A stretch of DNA of 64,000 nt from Calycina herbarum (lineage: Eukaryota; Ascomycota; Leotiomycetes; Helotiales; Pezizellaceae), in contig LLEY01000039.1 in assembly GCA_001414485.1 (NCBI GenBank), positions 124,001 to 188,000 on the forward strand, given 5' to 3'. The notes beneath the pieces were generated by a model. That model saw only the letters and a list, made by a program, of their open reading frames with translations. It made no database searches and was not told the origin of the DNA. Below are positions 11,561 to 23,333 of this stretch, piece by piece. How positions within the stretch are numbered: position 1 is the stretch's first letter; the number at the start of each line of letters is the position of its first letter. Position numbers and translations under genes: made by a program.

Positions 11561-12254
11561 ATGAGGAAATATGAGACTGACATGAAATTAGCGGTGAAAT
11601 CACACGAAGGAGCCCCGACACCAATCCACCGCCTACGAACCCTTTTCAACAATGTCCCTGCAATGTCTACAATCAAGCAATTCTTCAAGGTCATCACAGC
11701 TCAGAAAGAATGGGTATACATCCCAGAAATTGCCGCCGTTACAACCTCTCTACATTTTTCAGCGCAATGTTTCACGGAGGTTGCAAGGAATCCATCACCA
11801 GAGAATGCTTTTTGGATTTTGGAACCGAGGAAATTTTGGTGTTTCAGGCATGGCTAGAGCGTGGCTTTTTGCCCTTTTACGATATTCGTTGCCCGTGGTC
11901 TTATCCCTGTGTACCCGAGAAATCAGCAACACGACCAAACTGCCATGGCCCGTATCATTGGATGTTGGGTGATGGGGGAGTTTTTTGGGATGCCCCAAAT
12001 ATCAAAATCACCCCATGGATCTCCTTCGGCATAGTTTTCTGACAGCATACGTTCATCCAAGCTGGCGCGGCCCGTTCACGGACGACCATCGACAATTCAT
12101 CCGCGAAAACACAACCATGGGAAGTCGGATGCGAGAATTGATGGAAGAGGCTGGAAATTTTGGCTTCGTCTCCAAGAAATACCACCTACCAGACATTTTG
12201 GTTGGCCCGCTTGAGCTAGAAGGCTGGAACCCGGAATGGGACCAGAGCTCCTAG
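11561..12254 (+). CDS. hypothetical protein, uncertain splicing
   Basis: Coding character moves through three frames. A workable model is 11561-11713, 11788-11968 and 12046-12254 (180 residues), using a good GTATAC donor and a weak GTGATG donor. The C-terminal exon is the most convincing part (WRGPFTDDHRQFIREN, then MRELMEEAGNFGFVSKKYHLPDILV). The middle exon is rich in Cys, Trp and Pro. No family is recognised. The weak second donor means the alternative is a decayed gene with two frameshifts. Confidence 0.4.
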
Positions 12255-12854
12255 GGGCAAATTTTACTGCTTTGGGAAACATACCAGGGTTTTAAAGTGG
12301 CTTTGTCCATCTCTAGGTAGAAACCTTACAGAATCATACAGGGTGCATCCTTTGCCTCGAGAATTCAGGTGGATTGCAGGTGTTGTTTTAGTGCTCCTAG
12401 TACGTAGCAACCATTGTGAAACTACAGTGATATTTGTAGCTGAAAGGGTTGTTGTTTATCATCGCGAGTTGTATGAAACTGTCTTCCCCACGTCCACTTA
12501 ACAAAAATCAACGGGGCACTTACCAGCAACTCACCATCATCAAGGCCCCCCTGATCTAATAGAGCAAGACCTAGCATAAGGGAAGAAGAAAAACTTTCCC
12601 ATTGTCATTCACCGTCCCTAGTATCATGTACAAGCCTATGTAGATTTCCGTATTCCCAGAGCAAAAAAAGAGGAGAGATGAAGGAGACGGGGGGTATCCG
12701 ATCCCATGCAAAATAGAAAAAGAACGAAGAATTAAGCCGCTGTAAATGCAAAAGAAAAACTCCCATACAGTGCGAAAAAGGGAAAGAGAATATTTTTAAG
12801 TCTCTCTTCTTTCCCAGGTAAAGCCTCGATTCGTAAGACCTCACTTCGTTCGGC
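12255..12854. other. intergenic between convergent genes
   Basis: Purine-rich on the plus strand near 12580-12800 and devoid of supportable genes; probably the 3' UTRs of the flanking convergent genes. Confidence 0.45.
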
Positions 12855-14010
12855 TTATTCCTCCTTAACTATCAATCCATCCGAAGGTTTAACTCTCTGT
12901 GCCCATTCCCTGGAAGTAACATGTTAGTATAAAGTACCAGTCAGAAACCAAAGAAGGAGAAAGAGACACTCCAGGGAAAAAGAAAAAAGAGGCACGGAAA
13001 AAGAAGAATACTAACGTCCAACTCCCATCATAAACCTTCCTATTACTCTCCATATACCCCGCCTCCTGAAGCGCCGCATCAATAACCGCAGCCGTAACCC
13101 CCGTCCCACAAGTACTGATAATCGGCCTCTTAGGATCCACCCCTTTACTTTCAAAAATCTTCCTCAGCTCCTCCCCAGGAAGAATAGTCTTCTTCACCGG
13201 ATCCAACAATTCCGAGACTGGAACAGAGATACTACCCGGCATATGTCCAGAACTCAGTCCTTCCCTAGGCTCAGGATCCTTCCCACTCCATCGTCCTTTC
13301 GACCTAGCGTCCAAGATCTGAACCCCCTTTGCGCTTTCTTTGTTGTAGTCTTTCGCAAGCTCAACCATTTCCTCAAACTCGACGAGTTTCTCAGAGGAGA
13401 AAGTAGGGATGGGATACGGACAAGTATCAACATCCCAAAACTCCCCACTCTCCGTAGGATACCCCTCCTCCACCCACAACTTGAAATTATTCAAAACATG
13501 CACGCCCTCATGTCCAAAAGCCTTCAACGTCCAACCCACCCTCGGCGCCGAGAAAATCCCCAGTTCCGAAGAATCATACACTACCACCGTATCATCCCTC
13601 CTAATCCCTAGACCCGACATTGCTTTTGCGAACGTACTCGGGGAGGGAAGCATATGCGGATACGACGAGCGTTTATCAATTACTTTATCCAAGTCGAAGA
13701 AGCGACTCGAAGGTATGCGGGCTTTGCGGAAGGTATCGAGGCCGTTGCGGCCATCGTTGGGGAGGAACCATGATGCGCAGAGGGCGACGGTCCTTGGGGA
13801 TGTGGAAATCTTGGTGGGAGGGTTTTGGGAGAGTGCTTCCTTTAGTTCGGAGGGGGTGACGAGGTAGGAGGAGAAGTCGCGGGAGGAAGCCATTTTGAGG
13901 ATTGGCGAGGGTGAATTGAATAGAGGTTTTGAGAAGCTGGAGGTATGCGATCGGAGGAGAGGGGAGGAGCGAATTCCTCGAGAGGTTCTGAGGAGAGTAG
14001 ATGCCGCCAT
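12855..14010 (-). CDS. TUM1: thiosulfate/3-mercaptopyruvate sulfurtransferase, mitochondrial, Tum1-type
   Basis: Exon 1 is 13016-14010 and exon 2 is 12855-12909; the 106-bp intron has donor GTTAGT, branch TACTAAC and acceptor TTCCAG. The product is 349 residues. The N-terminus is rich in Ser, Arg and Leu without acids (MAASTLLRTSRGIRSSPLLR), as in a mitochondrial presequence. Two rhodanese domains follow: the first contains LCASWFLPND, ARIPSSRFFDLD and VVVYDSSELGIFSAPR, the second ILDARSKGRW, GHMPGSISVP and the active-site loop STCGTGVTAA with the catalytic Cys. CGTGVTA fits mercaptopyruvate-type enzymes better than the CRKGVTA of classical rhodanese. Known role: sulfur transfer in cysteine catabolism and tRNA thiolation. 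Confidence 0.93.
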
Positions 14011-14422
14011 GGCGTGCTAGAGGTAGGGTGGGCCCTTATCGTGGGGACATGAGAGGTGAGGGGGTTTGTAATAAGTGGGAGTGTCGAGGAGAGTATGCTG
14101 TATTACTTAATATTTCTTTGCTTTGTGCGACGAAGATTTAGGGGAGCTTGAGAAGGAGGGGAGGGGTTTGTAGGAGGTTGGATGGGAAGCTTGGTGCTTG
14201 TTACAAGGCGACACATGAGATAAGGGTCAGTGGCGCACGGCCTGGGAACAACCAGTAGGGTTGGATATCGTGAATAAACAACAAACATTGAAGCTTTGAG
14301 CTTCATCATCGTCATAAATCGTCATACCTCTCCCCTCTAAAAAGGTTTCTAGAAGCTGTAGAAGCTGTCCATCTTCATCTTCTTTACTACGAATACAACG
14401 TCCACCACCCTCGCGCCCAACA
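14011..14422. promoter_or_regulatory. divergent intergenic region between TUM1 and APC11
   Basis: This 412-bp gap lies between the minus-strand sulfurtransferase start and the plus-strand APC11 start, so it should contain both promoters. No TATA box or specific operator was identified. Confidence 0.45.
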
Positions 14423-14919
14423 ATGAAGGTCAAAATCATAAAATGGAACGCAGTAGCTACCTGGCGCTGGGACATCCCCGACGACGACGTCTGCGGTATC
14501 TGTCAAGTCCATTTCGACGGCACCTGTCCGACTTGCAAATACCCGGGGGATGATTGCAGTTTGCGTATGTCTTCTCACGCCTTATGTGGGGGGCTGTTTT
14601 ATTGACTGTATGGCTGGCAGTTTCCGGGAAATGCGGGCACAACTTCCATATGGTTCGTTCTCGAGAATAGAATTGATTTGAATGCTGTTGGGAATGGGAA
14701 TGGGAATGGGAGGCTGATGGATTTGATTTATAGCATTGCATAGTCGAATGGATCAAACAAGAATCTTCAAAGGGGCAATGTCCTATGTGTAGACAGAGTA
14801 TGCCTTACCCCTCTTCCCCGCCATCGGACTGGCTAACACAGCTTTTAGAATTCGAATGGACGGATAATACAATGGCTAGTACGGATGGTGGCGATGATCC
14901 ACTCGAGGGAGAATCATGA
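14423..14919 (+). CDS. APC11: anaphase-promoting complex RING-H2 subunit 11
   Basis: Four exons: 14423-14564, 14621-14652, 14734-14797 and 14849-14919, giving 102 residues; every junction restores the family sequence. The start MKVKIIKWNAVATWRWD is the hallmark of APC11. The RING-H2 zinc ligands follow in order: CGIC, CPTC with CKYP, the CGHNFH pair, HCIVEW, and CPMC. It ends with RQKFEW plus a short acidic tail. Known role: catalytic RING subunit of the APC/C ubiquitin ligase, recruiting the E2 enzyme and driving exit from mitosis. It has more introns than its length would suggest, including a 32-nt second exon. Confidence 0.95.
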
Positions 14920-15479
14920 ATACTGGGTTGGCAGGGCGTTATGGTTATAATGGATTATTGAGGTGTCGAAACTCCCGGACGAGGGACAGGCGTTATGGAG
15001 GGAATACCCAGCACCATTCGAGCGACAGCATCTTCGAGAGAGCTTTGGCGCGGCGGTAGATGTGAAGGGGTGGAAGACACGGACAGCTCATGTTGATAAA
15101 TGCCCCAGGACAAATGCATTGGGGAACTTGGAGTGCGGCAAACAAAATTGTGGGAGGGAAAGCAGTTATACCCATTTTTATATTGAAGGAAACATGCGCA
15201 GGAGTTGCGGAATGGTAGCAACATTTGCAGTAATGGAATGGCATGCAAGCTGGGTCTCCTATGGCTTTTCAAACACTCATCTCTGATGTAAGCAAAACCA
15301 TGCCGGCTCAATGTTCCCAAAACCCACATGCTCTTGGGAAAAAGAATGATATGTAAAGTAGCTTCAATTAAAGATTCTACTAAACCCATTCATTCATTCA
15401 TTCATCATCCACTCCCTCCAACCTCAACATAACCCCCAAGTCCACTGACTACAAACATCAACCTGGTCCCCCTTCTGAC
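14920..15479. other. intergenic between convergent genes
   Basis: A minus-strand frame of 144 codons (14955-15389) is open but has no family resemblance and an unusual His/Cys/Ser-rich composition. I treat the stretch as 3' UTRs and spacer. Confidence 0.45.
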
Positions 15480-16205
15480 CTACAACTCGTTGTGCTCCTG
15501 TCCACCATCATCAGAGTCAGCAAGCACGGTTTTGACGGCCTCCGCAGCCTCGGAGATGACACTCGCTGCGCCGGCCTTGATACCTTCGGAAGCGCTCTCT
15601 GCTTTATCTGAAGCTGCACTGCTTACTGATTCGGTTGCGCTCTTTTCCTTCTCGATGATCTTCTCGGGGGCTTTGACGCCTTTGATGGCCATTAATTCGG
15701 TTTCGAAGACTGTGGGGGGTTGGTTAGTAGATTTTTACATAGGAGGGGAAGGGGGTTGGGGGAGGGAGGTCGTACTCAAGGTGCTTCCAGCTGGGATGGG
15801 ACCCATATCTCTATCACCATATCCAAACTCGGGAGGAATGGTAAGGGTTCTCTTCTCGCCAATGCACATGTCAATAAGGTTATCATCCCAACTATAATCA
15901 CGTCAGCTCATATACGTATATTGTTGGTTGGATGTTTCGCCAATCTGTAAACATCCAATCGCCAATCTGACATACCCCTTAATAACACTTCCCCGTCCAA
16001 CCTCAAAATCCAATGGGGTCCCTCGGTTGTAGGAAGCATCGAACTCCTTGCCTCCATCTTGCAGAGATCCTCTGTAGTGAACCGAGATCTTGTCGCCCTT
16101 CTGGGATTTGCGCTCGCATTCGACGGCACGGGTTACTTCGACCTTGACCTCGGCGGCCAGGACGGCGGTGGCCAATGCTGCCACGGAGAGGGTGATGAAA
16201 CGCAT
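15480..16205 (-). CDS. ER-lumenal FKBP peptidyl-prolyl isomerase (FKBP2/FKBP22 type)
   Basis: Three exons: 15976-16205, 15776-15891 and 15480-15709, joined to 191 residues with GTATGT and GTACGA donors. Residues 1-18 ([18 protein letters not shown]) are a signal peptide. The FKBP domain has [69 protein letters not shown], all the usual active-site positions. A Ser/Ala/Glu-rich tail of about 60 residues follows and ends in HNEL, an HDEL-like ER-retrieval signal. Neurospora FKBP22 is known to have a similar tail with HNEL. Expected role: proline isomerisation during folding of secretory proteins. Confidence 0.94.
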
Positions 16206-16780
16206 GTTGGGTGGTGGAATTGAGTCTGGAGGACGGGATTGTAAGTGAGATGTCCAAATTGTGGAATAGAGAGAGAATGGGACCTCGTGGATATGGACAC
16301 GTTTGGATTGATTTCCTGTGCCTGGATGAGATGCAATTGACTTGTTGATTGGCAGAAGACGAATGCTGTTCACGGGTTGATTGGCTAGGGTATCCTTGGC
16401 AGAATGCGGGGATGCTGTGAGTCTCAATAAGGTTAGTTTCTAGTCACGTGAGCCTTTAAGCTTCAAAAGCGGCTAATATAGTGCGAGTAGGAGCGGAGGA
16501 TGATTGGATGAATTAACGTAAACGCAAGTGTCACAGCAGATAATCTTTACTTCAAGCTCACCGAAAAAAATCAACACCACAAACGAGTCGTCGCAACTTT
16601 GCCTCGGGGCATCCCGCTCTCCTCTCCAAGCTGGATAGCGGGAGGCATCACACGATTTGACTCATCTCATCCAAACGAAACCACGCTAGCCCGCTTTTCC
16701 AGGCAAGAGCAGGCTACCATACCCGATTTGGCGCGCAAAAATGTCAGCTTGAGAGCTGAAGAGAAGCTCGCCAACCTCTT

Positions 16781-16850
16781 CTTCCCTCTTCCCTCTTCCC
16801 TCTTCCCTCTTCCCAGCACTTCCCTCACTGCCCTCACTGCCCTCACTGCC
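16781..16850. repeat. C/T-rich microsatellites
   Basis: About four and a half TTCCCTC units followed by three TGCCCTCAC units. Confidence 0.75.
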
Positions 16851-17109
16851 ACACTGAGGCAACCATAACCATGTTGGGCAAATGCTGGGAGAAAGGGGGT
16901 GTCGCCGGGAGGCCTCTTGGGCATCGACAGTGAGCGTTCGAGGTGGGACAAGCATCTCTTATGAGCGCTGGAGAGTGCTTGCCAGTGCTTGTCAGTGCTT
17001 GCTGCTGCAGCTCCAGCTCCAGCTCCAGCGTCCGCCTTACTCGAGACCTCGAGAACGCCCAGCAAGACGCCCCGTCCCTTTGCCCTCCCCTACCACCGCC
17101 CTCTCTGCC

Positions 17110-17148
17110 CTCCCTCCCTCACCTCCCTCACCTCCCTCACCTCCCTCT
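17110..17148. repeat. (CACCTCCCT)n microsatellite
   Basis: About four 9-bp units in a C/T-rich setting. Confidence 0.75.
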
Positions 17149-17862
17149 GCCACACAGCACAGCACTGCCCTCGAGCGATCGTGTTGAGAGCTCTCGTTCA
17201 CACGTTCATTCGATCCTTTCCGAGCTTGGATGCCCCAACAGAGATGTCGTCCAGGCCATACCCTGACCGGATCACTCTTTTTCCTCTCCCCCTTACCTAC
17301 GAATGCTGCGGTTAGCTCTTAGCTTCCCAGCGTCAGTCACTCATGAACATTTCCAGTCACACTTCCAGTCACACTTCCAACGGTCTCCCAAACCACCCAC
17401 CGAGACAAATTAGACACCATGAGTCACTGAGGTCGCGAATACCTCCATCGCTGCCAAAGTTGGCCCTGGAAACAAGTCTCAACATGCCGTCACCTCCCCA
17501 GGCATCTCAATTCTCTTTCATGGGTAAGTCGCCCTAATTTCCAGACAAGAGAGCTCTGCCTGGGCCAGTCAAGGCCTCCAATTCATGAGGCCCCCCCAAT
17601 TCCTTGAAGCCATTGGAGAATGGGTAGGTATATAAGTTCCCTCTTCCTGTCTTCTCCTCCACCTCCCCAACCTTTGTTACCATTGATACCATTGATACCG
17701 CTCACACAGCAGCCACACCTTCGACTCACGCCTCACTTCGCTCTACATCACTTTAGCAATCACCTCCCACCCTTTTACCTTTTAATTCAACAATCAGACG
17801 AACACTCTACCAATCCAGACTTCACTCCACACTACACAACCTCACTACCGACCACACCCACC

Positions 17863-18296
17863 ATGTCCGACTACTCCTACACCTCCAACAGCTCAAAACG
17901 CCCAGTCATAATTTCTGGTGGTTCATCTTCCAGAGATTCTACCTACTACGAGAGCCAGGCTAGCGATTACTCTACTGCCCACTCCAGCATGTCGCTAGAA
18001 CCATCTCGGGATCACAGATATCGAGTACCTGACAATGGTTCGTCTCACTCCACTCACTCCTTAATCATCATTCAACTAACATATGATTCTTAGATGACAA
18101 GTTTATGACCGTAACGACTTCGAAAAATGGCAAAGTCGAAGTATACAACCACCGCGCCGCCAGATATGACGAAGCCGAACCACGAAGCTCGGAATACAAG
18201 CAGCCATCGAGAGAGTCGCGGGAACACAGAGAATCCAAATCCAGATCCTCCAACGACCCCAAGTCCAGCACAAAACACCGAAGCAGCCACAAGTGA
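17863..18296 (+). CDS. small Ser-rich hydrophilic protein
   Basis: Exons 17863-18037 and 18094-18296 join to 125 residues across a 56-bp intron with branch CTAAC and acceptor TTCTTAG. The start ATG sits in a strong CCCACCATGT context; an upstream in-frame ATG at 17620 would add a low-complexity leader and is rejected. The protein is rich in Ser, Arg, Tyr and Lys, begins SDYSYTSNSSKRPVIISGG, has a short core (DKFMTVTTSKNGKVEVYNHR) and ends in Ser/Arg/Lys/His repeats. No catalytic domain. It is likely disordered; possible phosphoprotein or nucleic-acid binder, which is inference only. Confidence 0.75.
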
Positions 18297-19668
18297 GAGA
18301 TACTCGGGCGTAGAAGATCTACAACAATAAAACAATCACCAATCTCCCAAATCTTCAAAGAATTTGGTTGGAGGTCAGAACACAGGGCTGTACCGTCGCT
18401 TGTGGCGCGCCCCTCTCAGCGCCGCAATCCGCCTCATCTTCCCCTGCCTCAATCATTGCGCCATTTTTTTCTTAGGTTCAGTCCAATCTACAATGGGATC
18501 GCTGCTTGGGATATCTACATTTCCTTTTTCAATTCATTTTGTCATGGGAGGGAAGCCTTGGAATTGGGATGAGATGTACGATGTGCATGGATGCGATGAT
18601 TTACTCTTTTTCTTATAGACAGACAGATTTTTGTGCAGCCTCGCGGCGTCGTCATTGGGTCTTGACTTGGGATTGGTTGGCTAGCGATGAATGGTTTATG
18701 GGTGGGAGGGACTGGTGGGGTGTATGATTATGAGGTTTCTGATCCTTTTTTCTTCTTCTTACACTTGTTTAGATAGCATGAATTTTATTGTTTACCCTAC
18801 TTATCTTCAAGTCCTTGCTCTTGGTCTCCGTGCAGGCCCTTGTTCCTACTTGCTTACCTTGTTTTGTTCCTGCTTACCTCAACTAATGCGACGTCTATCT
18901 GCTGCAAGGTACTTCGTACTTCGTATGTATTCCCTGGTTGAGAGAGCCTTGTTGCTGCTTACCTTTGTTATCTCGATGTCGGGTATTGTATTTTTCCTTG
19001 CCTTGTGTTTTTCTTTTTGTGTTTTTTTTTGTGTTCCTGCTTAACCTTGTTGAGAAGTTGGGTTCCTGGGTATGTTGCATGACATGTTTGTGGTATGTCT
19101 CCAAGGATTCTCGTATTCCATTCTCCAATTGAAAGGGAGATGTTCTGCATCGGGCCTCGTCATCACTCAGCCTGGGACCTGGTATGGGACTGGGAGATGG
19201 TGTACCTGCCTACAACTCGTAGCCTGGGACCTACATACACGACATAGGTCGCGTGGGTACAGGTATCTGCCCTGGCCTGGCCTGGCCTCGCCTGGGTACC
19301 TGCCTCTCTATATCCAGGGTTTCGCCCAGGCTGACGGGATTTTTTTTTTTTTTTTGGTCGTACTGTTTTTATTGCTTACCTACTTTTTTGATTTTCTGAT
19401 TACTGCCTAGCCTACCTAGCCTAGCCTAACCATTCGCTGCTTAGCCATCGGTCATCACAAAAGGGGTCTCTCTAGGTTACACGAACTCACGGTCTTGGCG
19501 CTTGAATTGTTAGATTCTGCCTTGCCCTGCCCTGGTGCGCAACAACCTTAATTTTTGGGTTTTTTTGCGCTAACTGGCTAGGGGATGTTTTAGGTTTTGT
19601 TGGGGAAGGGGGGTGGATGGTGAGATGAGGTGGAGTTACTCTGTTCCTCCCGTTGGGACGCGCGTATG

Positions 19669-19780
19669 TTTTGTGGTTGGTGTGTAACGTTACGGAAATG
19701 GTTGTGTGTGCTTAGGTTTTTGTGGTTGTTGTGTAACTTTACGGGAACGGTTGTGTGTGCTTGGGGTTTTTGTGGATGGA
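19669..19780. repeat. 49-50 bp minisatellite
   Basis: Two full units and the start of a third share TTTTGTGGTTG, TGTGTAAC, TTACGG and GGTTGTGTGTGCTT at a 49-50 bp period. Confidence 0.75.
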
Positions 19781-22700
19781 AGGATTGAAGATGTTACACA
19801 AGGTGCGAGGGAGGGTTACACGAGATAAGTGGGAGTTTTGATCCTGTGTTGTGCTCCAGGGACTTGAGGCTGTAGTCAGTGGGGTGGGTGTGGGATGGAT
19901 TGGTGTGTATGTGAGAGCGGTGGGAGAAAGATAGAGTAGGTGTCGAGGTGCGAAATGGGATACGGGTGTTGAAGTTGGAATTCTGTTTTTTTCTATCTAT
20001 GATATATGGTGGTGAGACTTTGAAAAGGTTGAAATAGTTGAGGGATTGAGGAGTCGAGATTGAGCGAGAGTGGTACTGGAAAGGGAGCTTATATCTCGTG
20101 TATTTACCTCGTCTCATCTGCCTGCCTAGAACTAGAGGAACGAGAAGAACAATAAGTAAGACACCCGCTGCTAGAATGCTAATTCCTTGGATTTCTAAGT
20201 TTTCCTGTTGAAGCCAAGTCTGAAGCTTTACCAGTCTTTTAAATTAGAATCTCTAGATTTTCTTGTTTTGTAGAAGAGTGTAGAGTATTGCTTTTTAGCG
20301 TTTGGAGTAACGAATTACCAAGTCGGTGTTTTTGGGTCTTCTAGCTGCATTGAGTTTCATTCTGACAATGCTGGGTTGAAAAGCTTCGTTGGCAGGTGGG
20401 TTTGTGATCTTCCGAGCCCCTGGTCTTTGTACTACAAGATGATGATGGGATGGACTTGACTTGACTTTCTGTGGCAGCTTGAGAGTTTCCAGGTTGTATA
20501 TGGGGGTGTAGTTGTAATTCACGTGGAATTTACAGAAGGACCAGGACCCGGGATTTTGGAGTCCTTTTCGGTACTTGTAGTCGAGGCTGTTGACTCTCTT
20601 TTTGTTGTCTTGGAATCTGTCTTGCTCGGACTGGTAGTTTTAGAGTTAATACCTGTTTACTTACTTAGTGAGTTAGCTCACAAGTTATAGACTCGATCAC
20701 TGGGACATTATTTGAAAGGTAGGTTACCAGGCGTGTGTGAGGTGACATAGGTACTCGTCGGCGTGGTCACTGTGCCGAAAGCTTGTCTTGGTTTGTTGGA
20801 AATGGAGATTTTAAATCTGTATCTAGCTGTTTGTCTTGGAGTCAGGTTTGGGCTTTGGACCTGGTAATTTCGATATCTTTGCTACATCTATGGGCTTAGT
20901 AATCGTAACTTCTGAGATCGCAAAGGTTGTTGGTAGAATTCTGAGATATGTTGACTTCATGTTTGGGGTTCTCGCTTACGCGCCTTTTTTTTTGGATAAG
21001 GGGGTAATAGAAAAGAAAGTGAGGACAAAGAATTGGGAAATTGGGGATGAAATGAAATTGGAGAGTATCGAACATCTACCTCCTCTGGTATATTTTATTT
21101 CTTCATTGTAGAATTGAGTAATAAGGTAAGTGGTAACTTTGAATATTAAATCGTAGTAAACTAAACGAGACATGAGCAACTCGGCATTTTACAGGACCCA
21201 CGTGACAGGGACGAGAAATGCGTTGGTTTCCAGCTGGTGAGCCTTTTGCTGGAGAGATTATTATTTACTAGGCTAGAATTGCTTTGCGATTTGGGTTTTG
21301 TGTATTGTCCGAATAATCCTATGGAAAGTCCACTTAATTTTCTGTTACTCCCTCAACCACCAAGGGTGAGATAAAATGCGTGGAGTAGTCCAAGAGAGAT
21401 AAGTGGTTGTGAAGATGTGACTGGGAATGAACTTACCAGCTTACTGGTGGCTTACTCGACAAATAAAAAGTTAGAGAAGAAGAGGGTGAGGATATCGAGC
21501 CTCCCAACCTCTTGGAATGATGTTCAACCCGATTATCGGAGGAAACTAACCCCCCTCGATTCATAAGGTTTCTATTATTCCAAGTCCACTCTAGAAATGG
21601 AATGTACTGTTTCTAAGTTCTTTTTATTATCTTGGTATTAAAGTAACTTTGGAGGCAAAATGTGTTCAATTATAAGACTATTTGTTACGGAACTTTGTTG
21701 TTATCAAAGTGGTTGGAGCCACGTGATCTAGACTTTGCTTAAAAAGAGAATCCTTGGCACCTTCCTTCTTACAACTTCTTAACACCTCAACGCCCTTTCA
21801 ACCTCCTTCCAGAAAAATTATAAACCACTGCCCACGTTTCACATGTTGATACCTCGGCCTCTCTTCACTGTTCATCTTATTACTATTTACCCGATTTGCC
21901 AGCCGCGTGTCCTGCCCTATTAATACCCTCGAGATACTGTCTTACCCAATTCATCTGCAGTATCACGCATCGGAGAGACCCTCCCTCTCTAAATCGATCG
22001 GGAAGATGTCATATCTGATGAATTATATACCCCGCAACGATTTATTCTATGCAGGTGCGCTTCTTTCGTGCGTCGAGTTTGCAACTGTATCTTACTATCC
22101 TTTTTCTTGAGCACTTTCCTCTTTCGTGGACAACTTACTGTCAACCTCAATTGCGAGGATTTCTCTTTTGTGATGAAAGTTTGCGAACTATTCTGTCTTT
22201 CGTTGAATCTTCTCAATATCGAGGTAGCTTTCAAGTCCTACCGATGAAGCAAAGTTGCTTCCCTCGTTCGTCACGAACTCAATAGTGGGGTCTTTTTACC
22301 CCTCAAATCGGGTACAAGTACGACCCATGCAAATGCAAGTGTGATATTGCACCCACCAATCCACAAAGCTCGTGGCTGACCACTTGTGGTGCTGGTCCCT
22401 GGATTTGAGGGGTCCTTGATGCAAGGGTTCTCAACTTCGGCAAGGAAGAGAAGAGCGTCGACTGCCGTGTGTATCACACCACACCGGTAGTGTCACACTC
22501 TTTCGTGCCTGTCTCAAGTTCAAATTGGCGTCATATGAAGGGTTACTTATCGACCTTCTGATTCAAGAAGTTGTTTTTTGTTTTGTTTGGTCTGTTTTCC
22601 GCGGACATAATTGTGGGCAACCACGTAAAATACTCCGTAGTTTCGAATACTTTTTTTGAGTCTCTCACGAACAAAGATGTCACCATTTCCAACCCCATTC

Positions 22701-23203
22701 TCCCATTCCCAGCAAATCACGGAGATTCTCCCAATTCACTTTCAAGGCGTTATCACCCGGACTCAAACGTGCTCAACTCCTCATTTCCATTTGTCAATTT
22801 CCATACCTGAGGTCATGCTGACTGGATAATCCCAAATTTATCCACTGCAGTACCGTCAAGAACAGTCGCTTAATCAGGACACCGCGGGTGTCTGTGAAAT
22901 TTAAAGTTGAAGTTGCGAACATTCTCTAAGAGGAACTTCGAGGAATTGGTGCAGAAATGTTAGGAGAATCTATTCGTTGGCTCGGGCAGTGTTTTTCCAA
23001 GAAGTATTTTGGTTGGTCCAACAATGCCATTCGTGGAGGTGTTTCCTGAAAGGGAGTGGATATCACAAGATTGTTTTATGGCGGGCTTTGGGTCTATTTT
23101 GTTGCCATTATCAGAGTTGTGATGTTGCAGAGTTCCCTCGGTACAGATGGGTATTGACATGAGGGCATGTGGAGGAAAAAGAGCTCACAGCGAGGAACAG
23201 GAG

Positions 23204-23212
23204 TATAAAAAA
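23204..23212 (+). promoter_or_regulatory. TATA box of the HsbA-like gene
   Basis: TATAAAAAA lies 130 bp upstream of the start codon and is followed by a C/A-rich leader, a typical layout for a strongly expressed fungal secreted-protein gene. Confidence 0.5.
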
Positions 23213-23333
23213 CCCCAAGTTTCCCGCTGCTGAACCAACTCTGCAGCTCAAATCCAAGGTCAACAATTCCAACCTCATCCTATCCTATCTCAGCCCTCAA
23301 ACCCTCAAACTCATCAGCCCCCCAACCGCCAAA

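Larger units (their letters stand above)
16206..17862. other. intergenic with C/T-rich microsatellites; divergent promoters
   Basis: This 1.66-kb gap separates the minus-strand FKBP and the plus-strand Ser-rich gene. It contains (TTCCCTC)n at about 16781-16813, (TGCCCTCAC)3 at 16823-16850, (GCTCCA)n near 17010-17035 and (CACCTCCCT)n near 17110-17148. Open frames here are products of these repeats. The stretch 17640-17862 is C/T/A-rich with few G, as in fungal 5' leaders. Confidence 0.6.
18297..23333. other. 5-kb gene-poor region
   Basis: Short open frames on both strands have no family resemblance and look like chance frames in low-complexity DNA. Notable structure: a recurrent GTTCCTGCTTACCT-like word at 18840-19050, a (CCTGG)n stretch near 19270-19300, a T16 run near 19341, and a 49-bp minisatellite at 19669-19780. 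The first part is probably the 3' UTR of the Ser-rich gene. A short frame at 22007-22110 within a C/T-rich leader might be a tiny gene, but I cannot support it. A long noncoding RNA is possible and cannot be judged from sequence alone. Confidence 0.4.

Noticed and set aside
13243..13867. Plus-strand frames over 100 codons
   Set aside because: Shadows of the sulfurtransferase coding strand.
14955..15389. 144-codon minus-strand open frame
   Set aside because: Unusual His/Cys/Ser composition, lies between two convergent genes where 3' UTRs are expected, no homology recognised.
16599..17315. Several Pro/Ser/Leu-rich open frames
   Set aside because: They are translations of C/T-rich microsatellites in a promoter region.
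17620..18093. Longer N-terminus for the Ser-rich gene
   Set aside because: The extra 81 residues are low-complexity leader sequence and the frame runs through a clear intron; the ATG at 17863 has a much better context.
18691..19044. 117-codon hydrophobic plus-strand frame
   Set aside because: T-rich low-complexity DNA produces Leu/Phe runs in any frame; no start or family support.
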